From the NCBI RefSeq assembly GCF_021568795.1, contig NZ_JAKGUE010000008.1, positions 36,568 through 100,567 on the forward strand: DNA of 64,000 nucleotides, given 5' to 3'. The notes beneath the pieces are model-generated. The model saw only the letters and a list, made by a program, of their open reading frames with translations, was not told where the DNA came from and searched no databases. Both the position numbers and the translations under genes were made by a program. Shown here in pieces: positions 16,796 through 25,026 of the stretch (position 1 is its first letter; each line of letters opens with the position of its first letter). Source of the DNA: Dethiosulfovibrio faecalis. Lineage in GTDB: Bacteria > Synergistota > Synergistia > Synergistales > Dethiosulfovibrionaceae.

Positions 16796-18894
16796 AGCCC
16801 GTCAGTCTCGCCTCTATCAGGCGTCGTTTCGTCCTGCTGGGATTCGTGGTTATAGTCCTGGTCTCCGTCTCGGTCTTTTTCTTCTCCTTCCTCAGGCTGT
16901 CCTCGGACTATCACGTGGAGGGAGAGCGTTTCCTGGGAGACGCCGCTGGCAACCTGGACGAACGTTTCCTCACGACGGAGGTTTTTTTGAAGGCCCTGGA
17001 CATCGAGGACGTGGACGGACCTACCCTGGACGCCATGAAGGTCAGCGAGTTGGTGCTCTGCGCCGATGACGGGACCATCCTCGAGGTTCTCCGAGGCCAG
17101 GCTCTGCTGGGGCAGACCTTCCCGCCCCGCCTGCTGAGTGGAAGATGGACCCCCAGCTCCCACCTGTCTCTTCCCGCCTCTCCCAGGCTGGTGCTGTCCG
17201 TCAGGAAAAACGACCGATGGTTGGTGGCCGGTTTCGAGAGCAGGACCTTTTTCTCCGGATTCATGGGAAAGAGGGAGACCGACGGTTCCCTTCTGCTGGT
17301 GAACGACGACGGCATGGTTCTGGCCTCCTGGGGAAAGGACATCTCCACGGTAGGGGGCATGCTACCGGTCTTTCTCGTCACTCCCAGGGCCGGGGAGGGC
17401 CTGTGGGGAGGGACGACCCTGAGGTCTCTGTCGGTCAACATGGGTATGGGACTTCACCTCGTGCTGGTCTATCCTAAGTCGGCGGTGTTGATCCAGGCCA
17501 CGAAGACCTCTATCGTCTGGGCTGCGGTGCTCTTTGGCGCTATGATTCCTCTTTTGCTTTTTTTCGGGAGAACTTTATATGCCATAACGGAGGTTTTTCT
17601 CAGGTCGGCGAGAAACCTGTCCAACATGGCCGACGACATAGGCTCCGCCGAGAATCCGCTGGAGGCCATGCCTATGATGGTCTCCTCGCTGGAGAGCTTC
17701 AGAGTCGACGACGCTCCCTTCGAGGAATACAGAAGGCTTCTGGGGGCTTTCGAGAGGATGATGGACGTCATAACCGAACAGAGCGAGAGCCTGGGATCCC
17801 TTTACGAAGAGGCCACAGCCATGGAGCTTGAGTTGAGAGAGAACAACGACGAATTGACCCATCTCAACAACAACCTCGCCGACCTGATGAACCTGTCCCG
17901 AGGTGTGGTATCCTCCGCCTCGTTGGATGCGACCGCCACAGTGATGGTCTCCAACCTTAAAAAGTGTTTTTCCTGCGAGTTCGCCGGGCTGATCGCCATT
18001 GTAGAGGGCAGCCCCTTCCTCTGGGGACACGAGGGAGTCGTCCCAACCGATATGTCGGAGGACTCGATGATGGATCTGATGTCTCGCTTCGTCGATCAGG
18101 AGGATCCGGAGGTCTCCTTCGAATCGGGCAGAACCAGGATATACGCTCCGGTCCGTTTTATGGGACGCTTGGCGGGGTTCGTCGTATTGATACGGAGTGG
18201 TAAGGGCGACGGTCGGGCCATTGTGGAGGTACTGGAGAGGTTCGTGTTGCCTCTGGGAGGAATCTTTCAGGCACACGAACTGGTTCGGGAGGTCCGAAGC
18301 TCATTTCACTATCTTGCCACCAGGATGCAGACCCTTACCGAGAGCTATCACGAGGAGACGGGGAGCCATCTCATAAGGGTCGGAGAATATTCGGCCCTGG
18401 TGGCGGAACATCTCGGTATGTCCTCCGAATACGTGGAGGACCTCAGGATATACAGCCAGCTCCACGATATAGGCAAGCTTAAGGTTCCCCACGGAATACT
18501 GTCCAAGCCGGGGCCTCTGACCGACGAGGAGTTCGACGAGATGCGCCGTCATCCCGATTACGCCGTCGATATACTCGGCGATTCCGAATGGCTGGAGATG
18601 GCTAGACAGATAGCCACGACCCATCACGAAAAATGGGACGGATCGGGGTATCCTAGAGGTATGAAGGGCGGGGATATCCCCCTCTGTGGCAGGATAGTGG
18701 CCTTGGCCGATATATACGACGCCCTGAGGGGCGAGAGGGGTTACAAGTCCGCCTTCTCCCATGAGAAAACCTGGGATATCATATTGCACGGTGACGGCCG
18801 GGTCATGCCGGAGCACTTCGATCCCGCCATACTGGAGATATTCAGGATACATCACGGCGTTTTCGCCGACATATACGACAAGATTAAGGACTGA
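16792..18894 (+). CDS. membrane HD-GYP phosphodiesterase with extracytoplasmic sensor and GAF-like region
   Basis: 700 residues from TTG 16792, 6 nt after GGGAGGT and overlapping the previous stop by 4 bp. TM helix about 16-40, extracytoplasmic region to about 240, second TM (VWAAVLFGAMIPLLLFFGRT), a coiled segment, a GAF-like region (about 385-490), then HD-GYP. Catalytic markers are complete: HETGSHLIRVGEYSA (as EETGSH), LHDIGKLKVP with His558-Asp559, HHEKWDGSGYP from His611, and DIYDALRGERGYK. Such proteins hydrolyse cyclic di-GMP (some cGAMP). The stop is 4 bp before pgsB, so it is cotranscribed with the poly-gamma-glutamate genes. Confidence 0.92.
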   Translation: MKPVSLASIRRRFVLLGFVVIVLVSVSVFFFSFLRLSSDYHVEGERFLGDAAGNLDERFLTTEVFLKALDIEDVDGPTLDAMKVSELVLCADDGTILEVLRGQALLGQTFPPRLLSGRWTPSSHLSLPASPRLVLSVRKNDRWLVAGFESRTFFSGFMGKRETDGSLLLVNDDGMVLASWGKDISTVGGMLPVFLVTPRAGEGLWGGTTLRSLSVNMGMGLHLVLVYPKSAVLIQATKTSIVWAAVLFGAMIPLLLFFGRTLYAITEVFLRSARNLSNMADDIGSAENPLEAMPMMVSSLESFRVDDAPFEEYRRLLGAFERMMDVITEQSESLGSLYEEATAMELELRENNDELTHLNNNLADLMNLSRGVVSSASLDATATVMVSNLKKCFSCEFAGLIAIVEGSPFLWGHEGVVPTDMSEDSMMDLMSRFVDQEDPEVSFESGRTRIYAPVRFMGRLAGFVVLIRSGKGDGRAIVEVLERFVLPLGGIFQAHELVREVRSSFHYLATRMQTLTESYHEETGSHLIRVGEYSALVAEHLGMSSEYVEDLRIYSQLHDIGKLKVPHGILSKPGPLTDEEFDEMRRHPDYAVDILGDSEWLEMARQIATTHHEKWDGSGYPRGMKGGDIPLCGRIVALADIYDALRGERGYKSAFSHEKTWDIILHGDGRVMPEHFDPAILEIFRIHHGVFADIYDKIKD

Positions 18895-18898
18895 TAGA

Positions 18899-19876
18899 GT
18901 GAACATAAGGATATTGGTTACCGGAAGCCGGGGCAAGAGCTCGGTCGTTCGCCTTATCCACAGGGCCCTGGTGTCCGGTGGGATCGAGGCCTACGGCAGG
19001 ATAACGGGAGTGGTACCTAGGACGCTTACGCCTCAAGGGGAGCTGCCCATATATAGATCTTCCGGAGCTCACGTCGGAGAGATGGAATGGTGGATAAACT
19101 CTATGCCGTCGGACGCCGAGGCGGTGGTTATGGAGAACAGCGCCGTATCTCCCGACCTTCAGCACCTCGCCTCCCTATGGCTCGATCCGACCTTGACCGT
19201 CTTGACAAACGTCAGACCGGATCATCAGGACGCCTGGGGAGGCGAAGAGGATTCCGCCTCCGTCGCCCTCTGTAAGGGGATTCTAGGAGGCAGGGTCCTT
19301 TTGGGGTCGGATGCGGATAGGCCTCTCGTTCGGGCCTTGTTGAAGGATAAGGGCTGCATGACAACCGTGGTTTCGGAGTTTCCGGAGCCGCGTTCTTATC
19401 GGGTCTCCAACGAAGCCTTGGCTCTGGAGGCCTGTCGTCTTTCGGGGGTAGAGGGTCCGGAGGTGACGGAGGGGATAAAATCTCTTCCTCCCGATCTGGC
19501 CGACTTCACCGTGCTGGACGCGGGAGGGGGAAAACTGGCCTTCGCCTTTTCCGCCAACGACGTGGTGTCGACCGAGTCGCTTTTCTCCTCTCTGGGATGG
19601 AGGAGGGAGGACGTAACGGTACTCTTCAACCATCGAAGGGACAGGGGCAACCGTCTCAGGGTGTTCGCTCCCTGGATCGAGAAAGAGAGCTGGAGGGACC
19701 GCATAGTGATAGGGGACAGGCCTTTTTTTCGAAGTGGAGGAGCCCGTTATGTCGGTCTCGACAGGCCGGAGGACCTTATAGCCCTGGTGTCCCGGGCGGG
19801 ATTGGTCTTCGGATGCGGCAACGTCGTCCACGGCCTGCCACTGGACGCCAAAATTATTCTGGAGAGGATGTCTTGA
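18899..19876 (+). CDS. pgsB: poly-gamma-glutamate synthase ligase subunit PgsB/CapB-like
   Basis: 325 residues from GTG 18899 (AAGGA 8 nt upstream), somewhat shorter than the roughly 390-residue Bacillus PgsB. The P-loop is VTGSRGKSSVVR (7-18), the diagnostic Mur-ligase-like GxRGKSS form of PgsB. It is followed by TLTVLTNVRPDHQDAWG, the Mur-ligase-like second nucleotide motif, and LFNHRRDRGNRLRVF. It would polymerise glutamate through gamma-amide bonds using ATP at the cytoplasmic face, together with PgsC. It sits between the HD-GYP gene and pgsC. No long N-terminal membrane segment is visible, unlike some PgsB proteins. Confidence 0.88.
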   Translation: MNIRILVTGSRGKSSVVRLIHRALVSGGIEAYGRITGVVPRTLTPQGELPIYRSSGAHVGEMEWWINSMPSDAEAVVMENSAVSPDLQHLASLWLDPTLTVLTNVRPDHQDAWGGEEDSASVALCKGILGGRVLLGSDADRPLVRALLKDKGCMTTVVSEFPEPRSYRVSNEALALEACRLSGVEGPEVTEGIKSLPPDLADFTVLDAGGGKLAFAFSANDVVSTESLFSSLGWRREDVTVLFNHRRDRGNRLRVFAPWIEKESWRDRIVIGDRPFFRSGGARYVGLDRPEDLIALVSRAGLVFGCGNVVHGLPLDAKIILERMS

Positions 19877-20313
19877 TGGAAAGCTCTCTTTGGCTCCTGT
19901 TGATCGGGATCCTGCTAGGCATGTACTTCTACGAGAGGACCGGACTCTCCTGCGGCGGGGTTATAACTCCCGGAGTCCTGGCCATGTCTCTGGGGAGCCC
20001 GGTTAGGATACTATGGGCCCTGGCGGCGGCCTTCGTCGTCTGGACCGTCATGGAGGGTCTCTCCAGGGTCTTCGTCGTCTACGGTCGACAGAGAATCGCC
20101 CTCTCCATGGCGGTGGCCCTTCTGGTAAAGATGATCCTGGGAGGTTTTTCCGATCCGGGAGCCCTGTGGTTGGGGTGGGCGGTTCCTGGGTTGATGGCAG
20201 CCGATTTTCAGAGGCAAGGACCTCTTGCGACCCTGACATCCTCCTTCTCCGCCGCCTTCGCCACATCCATGGCCTTCTCCGTGGTGTCTGCGATAGGGGG
20301 TTATCTGTCGTGA
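19876..20313 (+). CDS. pgsC: poly-gamma-glutamate synthase membrane subunit PgsC/CapC-like
   Basis: 145 residues, close to the 149 of Bacillus PgsC. The ATG at 19876 overlaps the pgsB stop by one base, and the gene overlaps the next one by 4 bp. Four to five hydrophobic segments. The family sequence YERTGLSCGGVITPGVLAM is clear, followed by VKMILGGFSDPGALWLGWAVPGLMA (shortened). Together with PgsB it should form the membrane synthase. No PgsA/CapA gene occurs anywhere in the window. Confidence 0.87.
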   Translation: MESSLWLLLIGILLGMYFYERTGLSCGGVITPGVLAMSLGSPVRILWALAAAFVVWTVMEGLSRVFVVYGRQRIALSMAVALLVKMILGGFSDPGALWLGWAVPGLMAADFQRQGPLATLTSSFSAAFATSMAFSVVSAIGGYLS

Positions 20314-21377
20314 CCTTCGATCTTGGAGACTACAGGGACAGACTCAGAAGACGCTCCCGTCGTCGCGTACTGTCTCTGCTGATGCTTACAGGGGTCATGG
20401 CCTTGATATATCTCGTCGGAGGCGACGGGCTTTCGATGGAGGAGGAGCGGCTCTGGTCCGGCGTGAGAGAGGCGGCGACGTCGGTGGCCGACTGGCGGCG
20501 GTCCATCGGGTCCTTCCCTTCCATCTCCGACGATCCATGGAACCTGGGGCTCATAGGCCTGGAGTGGAGCCCTCTGTCGACTACCCTCGGCAGCCTCCCT
20601 TCCAAGAGGACCGCCTGTCATCCCGATTGGGCCGTCGTCTTTCTTCGATGGTTTCGATCTCTTGGGCTTTCGGCGGGGGATTCGGTGGTGATAATGTCCT
20701 CTTCCTCCTTCCCCGGCTTGCTGTTGAACATGCTGATGGCGTCGGAGTTCTACGACCTGGACGTGCATCTGGTGGTCTCTCTGGGATCCTCCACCTGGGG
20801 ATGCAACGATCCCAAGGCCCCTTGGCCCACCATGGCGAAGGAGCTCAGAAAAAGAGGATTCCTCAGCACGAGAGCCTACTGCTATACCCTGGGGGGGGGC
20901 GGCGAGGTGGGATCGGGTATCTCCCCCGAGGGGGTAGACATAATGACGTCCTCCGCCAGAGAGGCAGGAGTTCCCGTGCTGTCCTCGTCCTCCAAGGAAG
21001 AGGTCGTAGACTGGAAGATGGATTTCATCGGTCGGGTAAGGCCCGAGGTGGTGATCTCCATAGGCGGATCAAGTGCCAATATGGGAGACGATCCTGCGGT
21101 TCTTTCCCTTCCTCCCGGCATCTCCAAGCCCGGAGCCCAGGGAGGAGACGGGGTCATAGGCAGGTCTCTGAAGGGGGGCTATACCGTCATCCATCTCCTC
21201 AACCTGAGAGAACTGGCCCTGGCGGAGGGGGTCCCATTCGACTCCGAGCCTGTAAGAGGTAACGTCGGGAGACGGTCTATCTTTCTATCTCTGGCGGGGG
21301 TGGCGGTCTATCTCGGAGCGGTCCTGTTCTTCTCAAGATTTTCCCACGAAGGCGAAACTCTTAGGAACAAAATATAA
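20310..21377 (+). CDS. pgsW: poly-gamma-glutamate system protein, PgsW-like (copy 1)
   Basis: 355 residues from GTG 20310. A TM helix near 20-40 and another close to the C-terminus (SLAGVAVYLGAVLFF) leave a large domain, probably outside the membrane. Motifs shared with the second copy at 26606 are LIGLEWSPLSTTLG, GDSVVIMSSSSFPGLL, VSLGSSTWGCN, SIGGSSANMGD and VIHLLNLRELA. I recognise the family as the poly-gamma-glutamate system protein found beside pgsBC, whose biochemical role is unknown. The paired nucleotide-binding-like GSS motifs suggest an alpha/beta enzyme fold. Last gene before a strong terminator. Confidence 0.8.
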   Translation: MTFDLGDYRDRLRRRSRRRVLSLLMLTGVMALIYLVGGDGLSMEEERLWSGVREAATSVADWRRSIGSFPSISDDPWNLGLIGLEWSPLSTTLGSLPSKRTACHPDWAVVFLRWFRSLGLSAGDSVVIMSSSSFPGLLLNMLMASEFYDLDVHLVVSLGSSTWGCNDPKAPWPTMAKELRKRGFLSTRAYCYTLGGGGEVGSGISPEGVDIMTSSAREAGVPVLSSSSKEEVVDWKMDFIGRVRPEVVISIGGSSANMGDDPAVLSLPPGISKPGAQGGDGVIGRSLKGGYTVIHLLNLRELALAEGVPFDSEPVRGNVGRRSIFLSLAGVAVYLGAVLFFSRFSHEGETLRNKI

Positions 21378-21396
21378 CTTAATAGGCTAGACCATG

Positions 21397-21440
21397 AAAT
21401 CAGAGGGATTCCTTTTTTCATAGAGGTCCCTCTGATTTTT
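21397..21440 (+). terminator. intrinsic terminator after pgsW
   Basis: AAATCAGAGGGA and TCCCTCTGATTT arms, followed by TTGTTTTTTG. It ends the sensor-pgs operon. Confidence 0.9.
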
Positions 21441-21512
21441 GTTTTTTGTGTCTGTTGCTGTCAGTTGGCGTCATTTGCCTGCTTTTTGTTCTGAAAAAAC
21501 AGATGTGTATCG

Positions 21513-21540
21513 TTGACCCCGCAGGGTGAAAAGGGATAAT
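21513..21540 (+). promoter_or_regulatory. putative promoter of module 2
   Basis: TTGACC (21513-21518), a 16-nt spacer and GATAAT (21535-21540), about 58 bp before the second DUF6305-like gene. The spacing is slightly short but both boxes are close to consensus. Confidence 0.55.
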
Positions 21541-21598
21541 CTAAACAGATATAGCGATAGAAATTTTTTCGTTTATCCTTTTGGGGAGGTTGGTTTTT

Positions 21599-22192
21599 AT
21601 GAGAAGAAACGCCGTAGTACTAGCTGTTCTCGTTTCGTTGTTTTCGCTTTTCGTCGGTTCCGCCATGGCGGCGGTCACCGGCGACGCGCCTTTGAAGGGC
21701 GATGAGCCCCTTCTGATCACCAACGCCGGGCAGGGACCGGGAGGCAAGATGGGGCGGCTTCTAGTCAGCCGGTCCAAGGCTGTGAAGGACATTACCTACA
21801 ACGCCGAGCCCACGCCGGAGGACATTCTGTCCGGTGGCTATAAGACCGTTCTCGTTGTGATAGGTTCGTCCGCCAAGGGGCTCGGCGCCTCTGGTATCAC
21901 CATCGACGACGAGATCGACAGGCTTGGAGCCATAATGGAGGCCTGTAAGAAAGAGGGAATCCAGGTCATAGCGGCCCACATAGAGGGTAAGGCCAGGAGA
22001 GGAAAGCCCGGCAGCGCCGACGAGCGTTCCATCGACGCCATAGCCCCCTACGCCCAGGGCTTCATAGTCAAGAACGACAGCAACTCGGACGGACGTTTCA
22101 CCGAGTTGGCCAAGGCCAACGGAGCTCCCCTGACCATCATAGACGAGACCATCGACTTTATGAACGTGGTCAAGGATATGTACTCGAAGTAG
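21599..22192 (+). CDS. secreted DUF6305-like protein, module 2
   Basis: 197 residues, ATG 21599 after GGGGAGGT. Signal peptide MRRNAVVLAVLVSLFSLFVG, cut after SAMA. The mature part parallels the module 1 protein: LLITNAGQGPGGKM, VLVVIGSSAKGLGASGIT, VIAAHIEGKARRGKPGS, and a C-terminal QGFIVKNDSNSDGRFTE that aligns with DGLILVDGADQDGLFE. Probably periplasmic. No characterised homologue comes to mind. Its fixed place directly before a DctM-like permease in both modules makes a substrate-capture role plausible. Confidence 0.8.
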   Translation: MRRNAVVLAVLVSLFSLFVGSAMAAVTGDAPLKGDEPLLITNAGQGPGGKMGRLLVSRSKAVKDITYNAEPTPEDILSGGYKTVLVVIGSSAKGLGASGITIDDEIDRLGAIMEACKKEGIQVIAAHIEGKARRGKPGSADERSIDAIAPYAQGFIVKNDSNSDGRFTELAKANGAPLTIIDETIDFMNVVKDMYSK

Positions 22193-22210
22193 CCAGGGGG
22201 GAAGTCGATT

Positions 22211-23512
22211 TTGTCTATGTACGCCGAGACTTCCATGGTCCTGGCGGTGATGGCGGTGGTCTTCACCCTTTGCAGCTGGAAGCTCAAATCGCCGGAGATC
22301 TCCATGGTAATCACAGCTATAGCCGGAGCCCTGGCGGGACGGCTGTGGTTTCCCGTCAGGCTTCTAGTGGAGGGAACCTTCACCTATTTCGACGTGGGGC
22401 TAATATTCATCACGGCCTCGGTCTTCATCAACATGTACTCCGCTACAGGGGCCATGAACGCCCTGGTTCGCAAGATGGTGGATCGTTTCTACCATCGCAA
22501 GTGGATGCTTTTCTCCATATTGGCCGTGATAATGCTGATCCCCGGTGCTCTCACCGGTGCGGGAAGCGTGTCGATGTTCGTCGTAGGAGGAATGATCGCC
22601 ACGGTCCTTCGCTATATGGGAATCACGTCGGTCAGGACCACCGCCTTCATATACGTGACCTCCATGTTGGCCGCTGTGGCTCCTCCCATAAACCTCTGGG
22701 CCATGTTGATGGCCGCCCAGGCGAACATGCCCTACGTGGGGTTCTCCGTTCCCCTTCTGGCCCCCATCTTTGTTATAACCGTCTTCACCGTGGTCTATCT
22801 TCTCAGAGGAGGAGAGCCCGAGCCCAAGGAGAAGATCCTGGAGGAGCTACCGGTTCCTCCGGAAGGCATGAACTGGTTCCGTATACTGGCTCCGATGCTC
22901 ACCTTTTTGGTGATAGTCCTTCTGTCCAAGTACATGGCCTTCAGCGTTCCCACCGTCGGACTGCCTCTCAACTTTCTCATCTCCGCGGGGGTGGCCGTGC
23001 TTTGTTCTCCGATCAAGCGTTCAGTCGGAGAATGGGGAGATACCGTTCTGGAGACGATGGAGCAGGTCTTCCCCCTGTTGGCCACTGTCATCAGCGTAGG
23101 GGTGCTGGTCAATATAATGACCGCGACCGGGGTAAGAGGGCTTATAGCCATAACCTTCGTTACCCTTCCGACCATCTTCATATATCTGACGGCCCTTTTC
23201 GTGCTTCCGATGGCCCAGGGGTCGCTTAGCTACGGAAGCGCCATAATACTGGGAACTCCCATGATATTCCTCTTCAACTCCGTCGGGTTCAACGTGACCA
23301 TAGTGGCGACGGCTCTGAGCCTGATGTTTCCTATTGGAGATTGTCTTCCTCCCTCTAGGATATCCGGCAGGGTTGCCATAGAGGTGTCGGGCTACGAGGG
23401 CAGCTATATGTCCTTCCTCAAGGGGATTTTCGTCCCGGCCCTGTTCATGGGGCTGGTCGCGTTGTTCATGTTGATCAACGCCAACGCGTTCAAGTTTTTA
23501 GTGATCCGGTGA
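22211..23512 (+). CDS. DctM/GntT-like permease, module 2
   Basis: 433 residues. TTG 22211 lies a proper distance after AGGGGGGAAG; ATG 22217 is the alternative. About 12 hydrophobic segments. Corresponding motifs to the module 1 permease: MLIPGALTGAGSVSMFVVGG, YVTSMLAAVAPPINLWAMLM, TVISVGVLVNIMTATGVRG, and SLMFPIGDCLPPSRISG in place of SLVASLGDLMPPTALAG. The two permeases are clearly paralogous but diverged, so they may carry related but different solutes. It follows the DUF6305-like gene by 18 bp and precedes the small membrane protein by 13 bp. Confidence 0.82.
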   Translation: MSMYAETSMVLAVMAVVFTLCSWKLKSPEISMVITAIAGALAGRLWFPVRLLVEGTFTYFDVGLIFITASVFINMYSATGAMNALVRKMVDRFYHRKWMLFSILAVIMLIPGALTGAGSVSMFVVGGMIATVLRYMGITSVRTTAFIYVTSMLAAVAPPINLWAMLMAAQANMPYVGFSVPLLAPIFVITVFTVVYLLRGGEPEPKEKILEELPVPPEGMNWFRILAPMLTFLVIVLLSKYMAFSVPTVGLPLNFLISAGVAVLCSPIKRSVGEWGDTVLETMEQVFPLLATVISVGVLVNIMTATGVRGLIAITFVTLPTIFIYLTALFVLPMAQGSLSYGSAIILGTPMIFLFNSVGFNVTIVATALSLMFPIGDCLPPSRISGRVAIEVSGYEGSYMSFLKGIFVPALFMGLVALFMLINANAFKFLVIR

Positions 23513-23525
23513 GGAGGAGAAGATC

Positions 23526-23702
23526 ATGACGACGGTGCTGAACCAGGTTATCCATCAGATCTACTACGTTATAGTCGCCTTTTTCGGACTCCTGCTTCTA
23601 AGGAACCTCTTCTTCAGGAAGACCAGGACTAGCCTGATATACGATGTGGTGTATGCCTATACCCTTATACCCTTCGTCCTCAGGGTTCTTCACATAAAGT
23701 AA
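23526..23702 (+). CDS. small membrane protein, module 2 (58 aa)
   Basis: Frame beginning MTTVLNQVIHQIYYVIVAFF, then LRNLFFRKTRTS, then a second hydrophobic run ending PFVLRVLHIK. ATG 23526 follows GAGGAGAAGATC. Same topology (helix, basic turn, helix) and the same position as the 48-residue protein at 10687; both end in LR(F/V)L(L/H)(V/I)K. Two independent copies with the same neighbours make a chance frame unlikely. Function unknown; perhaps the equivalent of a DctQ-like small subunit, although far smaller. Confidence 0.7.
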   Translation: MTTVLNQVIHQIYYVIVAFFGLLLLRNLFFRKTRTSLIYDVVYAYTLIPFVLRVLHIK

Positions 23703-23712
23703 GGTGGTTTTG

Positions 23713-24915
23713 ATGAAGAGAAGAGAGATCCCAGGGGTAAAGAGAAAGCTAGCGGTGCTGGCTATAGTTGCGGTTATCGCTTTTCTGGGCGCCAAGGAGT
23801 TTATGGAGCTTCGAAACTTCAAAGAACCCGTGGTCGTGTCGGATGCCTTCACCGAGAAGGTGATGCTCAGCGATTATTTCGAGGGCATAAAGGGAACGGG
23901 AGTGGACACGCCTGTCTACCTGTTCGACTCGGGCGTGCCAGGAGGGACCCTGGTCTTTTTAGGCGGGACCCATCCCTACGAACCTGCCACCATGCTGGCG
24001 GCCTATGTGGCTATGGAGAACATCTCCGTCTCCAAGGGAAGGGTGTTCATAATTCCTCACACCAACCTGAGCGCTTCCAAGGTAGGCATGCTGGGCAACG
24101 CCTATCCCAAGTTTCTGCACGTGCAGACCGAACACGGCCCCAGGGCCTACCGTATAGGAGATCGATCCACCGATCCTCTGGACCAGTGGCCCGATCCCTT
24201 CACCTACGTCCACTATCCGTCCAAGCAGAACCTGGCGTACACCGACGCCAGGAACCTCAACAGGACATATCCCGGTCGTCCCGACGGTAACCTTACGGAA
24301 CAGCTGGCCTACGCCGTCATGGAGCTGATAAGGAAGGAAAAGGCAGACCTGTACTGCGATACCCACGAGGCGTCGTTGATGTATCCGGTGGTTAGCACCT
24401 ACGTGGCCCACGACAGGGCTCTGGACGTTGCCATGATGGCGGCTATGGATCTCAGCGCCACCACCTTTCCGATGAAGTGCGAGGCCAGTCCCAAGAGCCT
24501 GAGAGGGCTATCTCACAGGGAGGTCGGAGACTTCTCCCCCGTTCCCGAGCAGGGATACGAGGGGGTCCTGGCGGTCCTGATGGAGACCATGGAGCCCTTC
24601 ATAGATCGGGTGGCCGGTAAGATAACCGAGGAGCTAATGATGGAGGGCAAGGACGAGTTCCTTCAGACCGCCTCGGAGCACGGCCTGTTGTACTGCGTTC
24701 CCGAGTACGATATAGAGTTCGGCGGTCCCATGAAATATCGTGTCGGGCGGCATCTGTCCTCCATAGCCGAGCTGGTCCGTCAGATGAACGATTTCTTCCC
24801 CGAAAAGGAAATACAGCTTCAATGGCCCGAGTTCGACGGGCTCATGGAGAACGGCATAGGCCATTATCTCCACGATCCGGCCAAGGCCCACAGCACCAGG
24901 GTCTTCTGGAACTGA
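23713..24915 (+). CDS. AstE/AspA-like zinc hydrolase, membrane-anchored, module 2
   Basis: 400 residues, ATG 23713 after AAGGTGG. N-terminal anchor KLAVLAIVAVIAFLGA. Zinc ligands in GGTHPYEPATM (His87, Glu90) and CDTHEASLMYP (His218). ARNLNRTYPG matches SNLNRAYPG of module 1. The opening of the catalytic domain is near-identical in both: TPVYLFDSGVPGGTLVFLGG against TPVYVQDSGVPGGTVMIMGG. It probably acts in the periplasm on a glutamyl- or acyl-amino-acid substrate. Carboxypeptidase-like cleavage of a gamma-glutamyl chain is possible but unproven. Confidence 0.82.
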   Translation: MKRREIPGVKRKLAVLAIVAVIAFLGAKEFMELRNFKEPVVVSDAFTEKVMLSDYFEGIKGTGVDTPVYLFDSGVPGGTLVFLGGTHPYEPATMLAAYVAMENISVSKGRVFIIPHTNLSASKVGMLGNAYPKFLHVQTEHGPRAYRIGDRSTDPLDQWPDPFTYVHYPSKQNLAYTDARNLNRTYPGRPDGNLTEQLAYAVMELIRKEKADLYCDTHEASLMYPVVSTYVAHDRALDVAMMAAMDLSATTFPMKCEASPKSLRGLSHREVGDFSPVPEQGYEGVLAVLMETMEPFIDRVAGKITEELMMEGKDEFLQTASEHGLLYCVPEYDIEFGGPMKYRVGRHLSSIAELVRQMNDFFPEKEIQLQWPEFDGLMENGIGHYLHDPAKAHSTRVFWN

Positions 24916-25026
24916 GTTTCTAAAAATCGGGATGAACGGAGGTGGTCCGTCGAGAAAGCTAAAATAGCGGCTAGAGGGCTGTAGTTTTTGCAGAGATAAC
25001 CGGATTTATACAAAGGAGTGTGAGCG

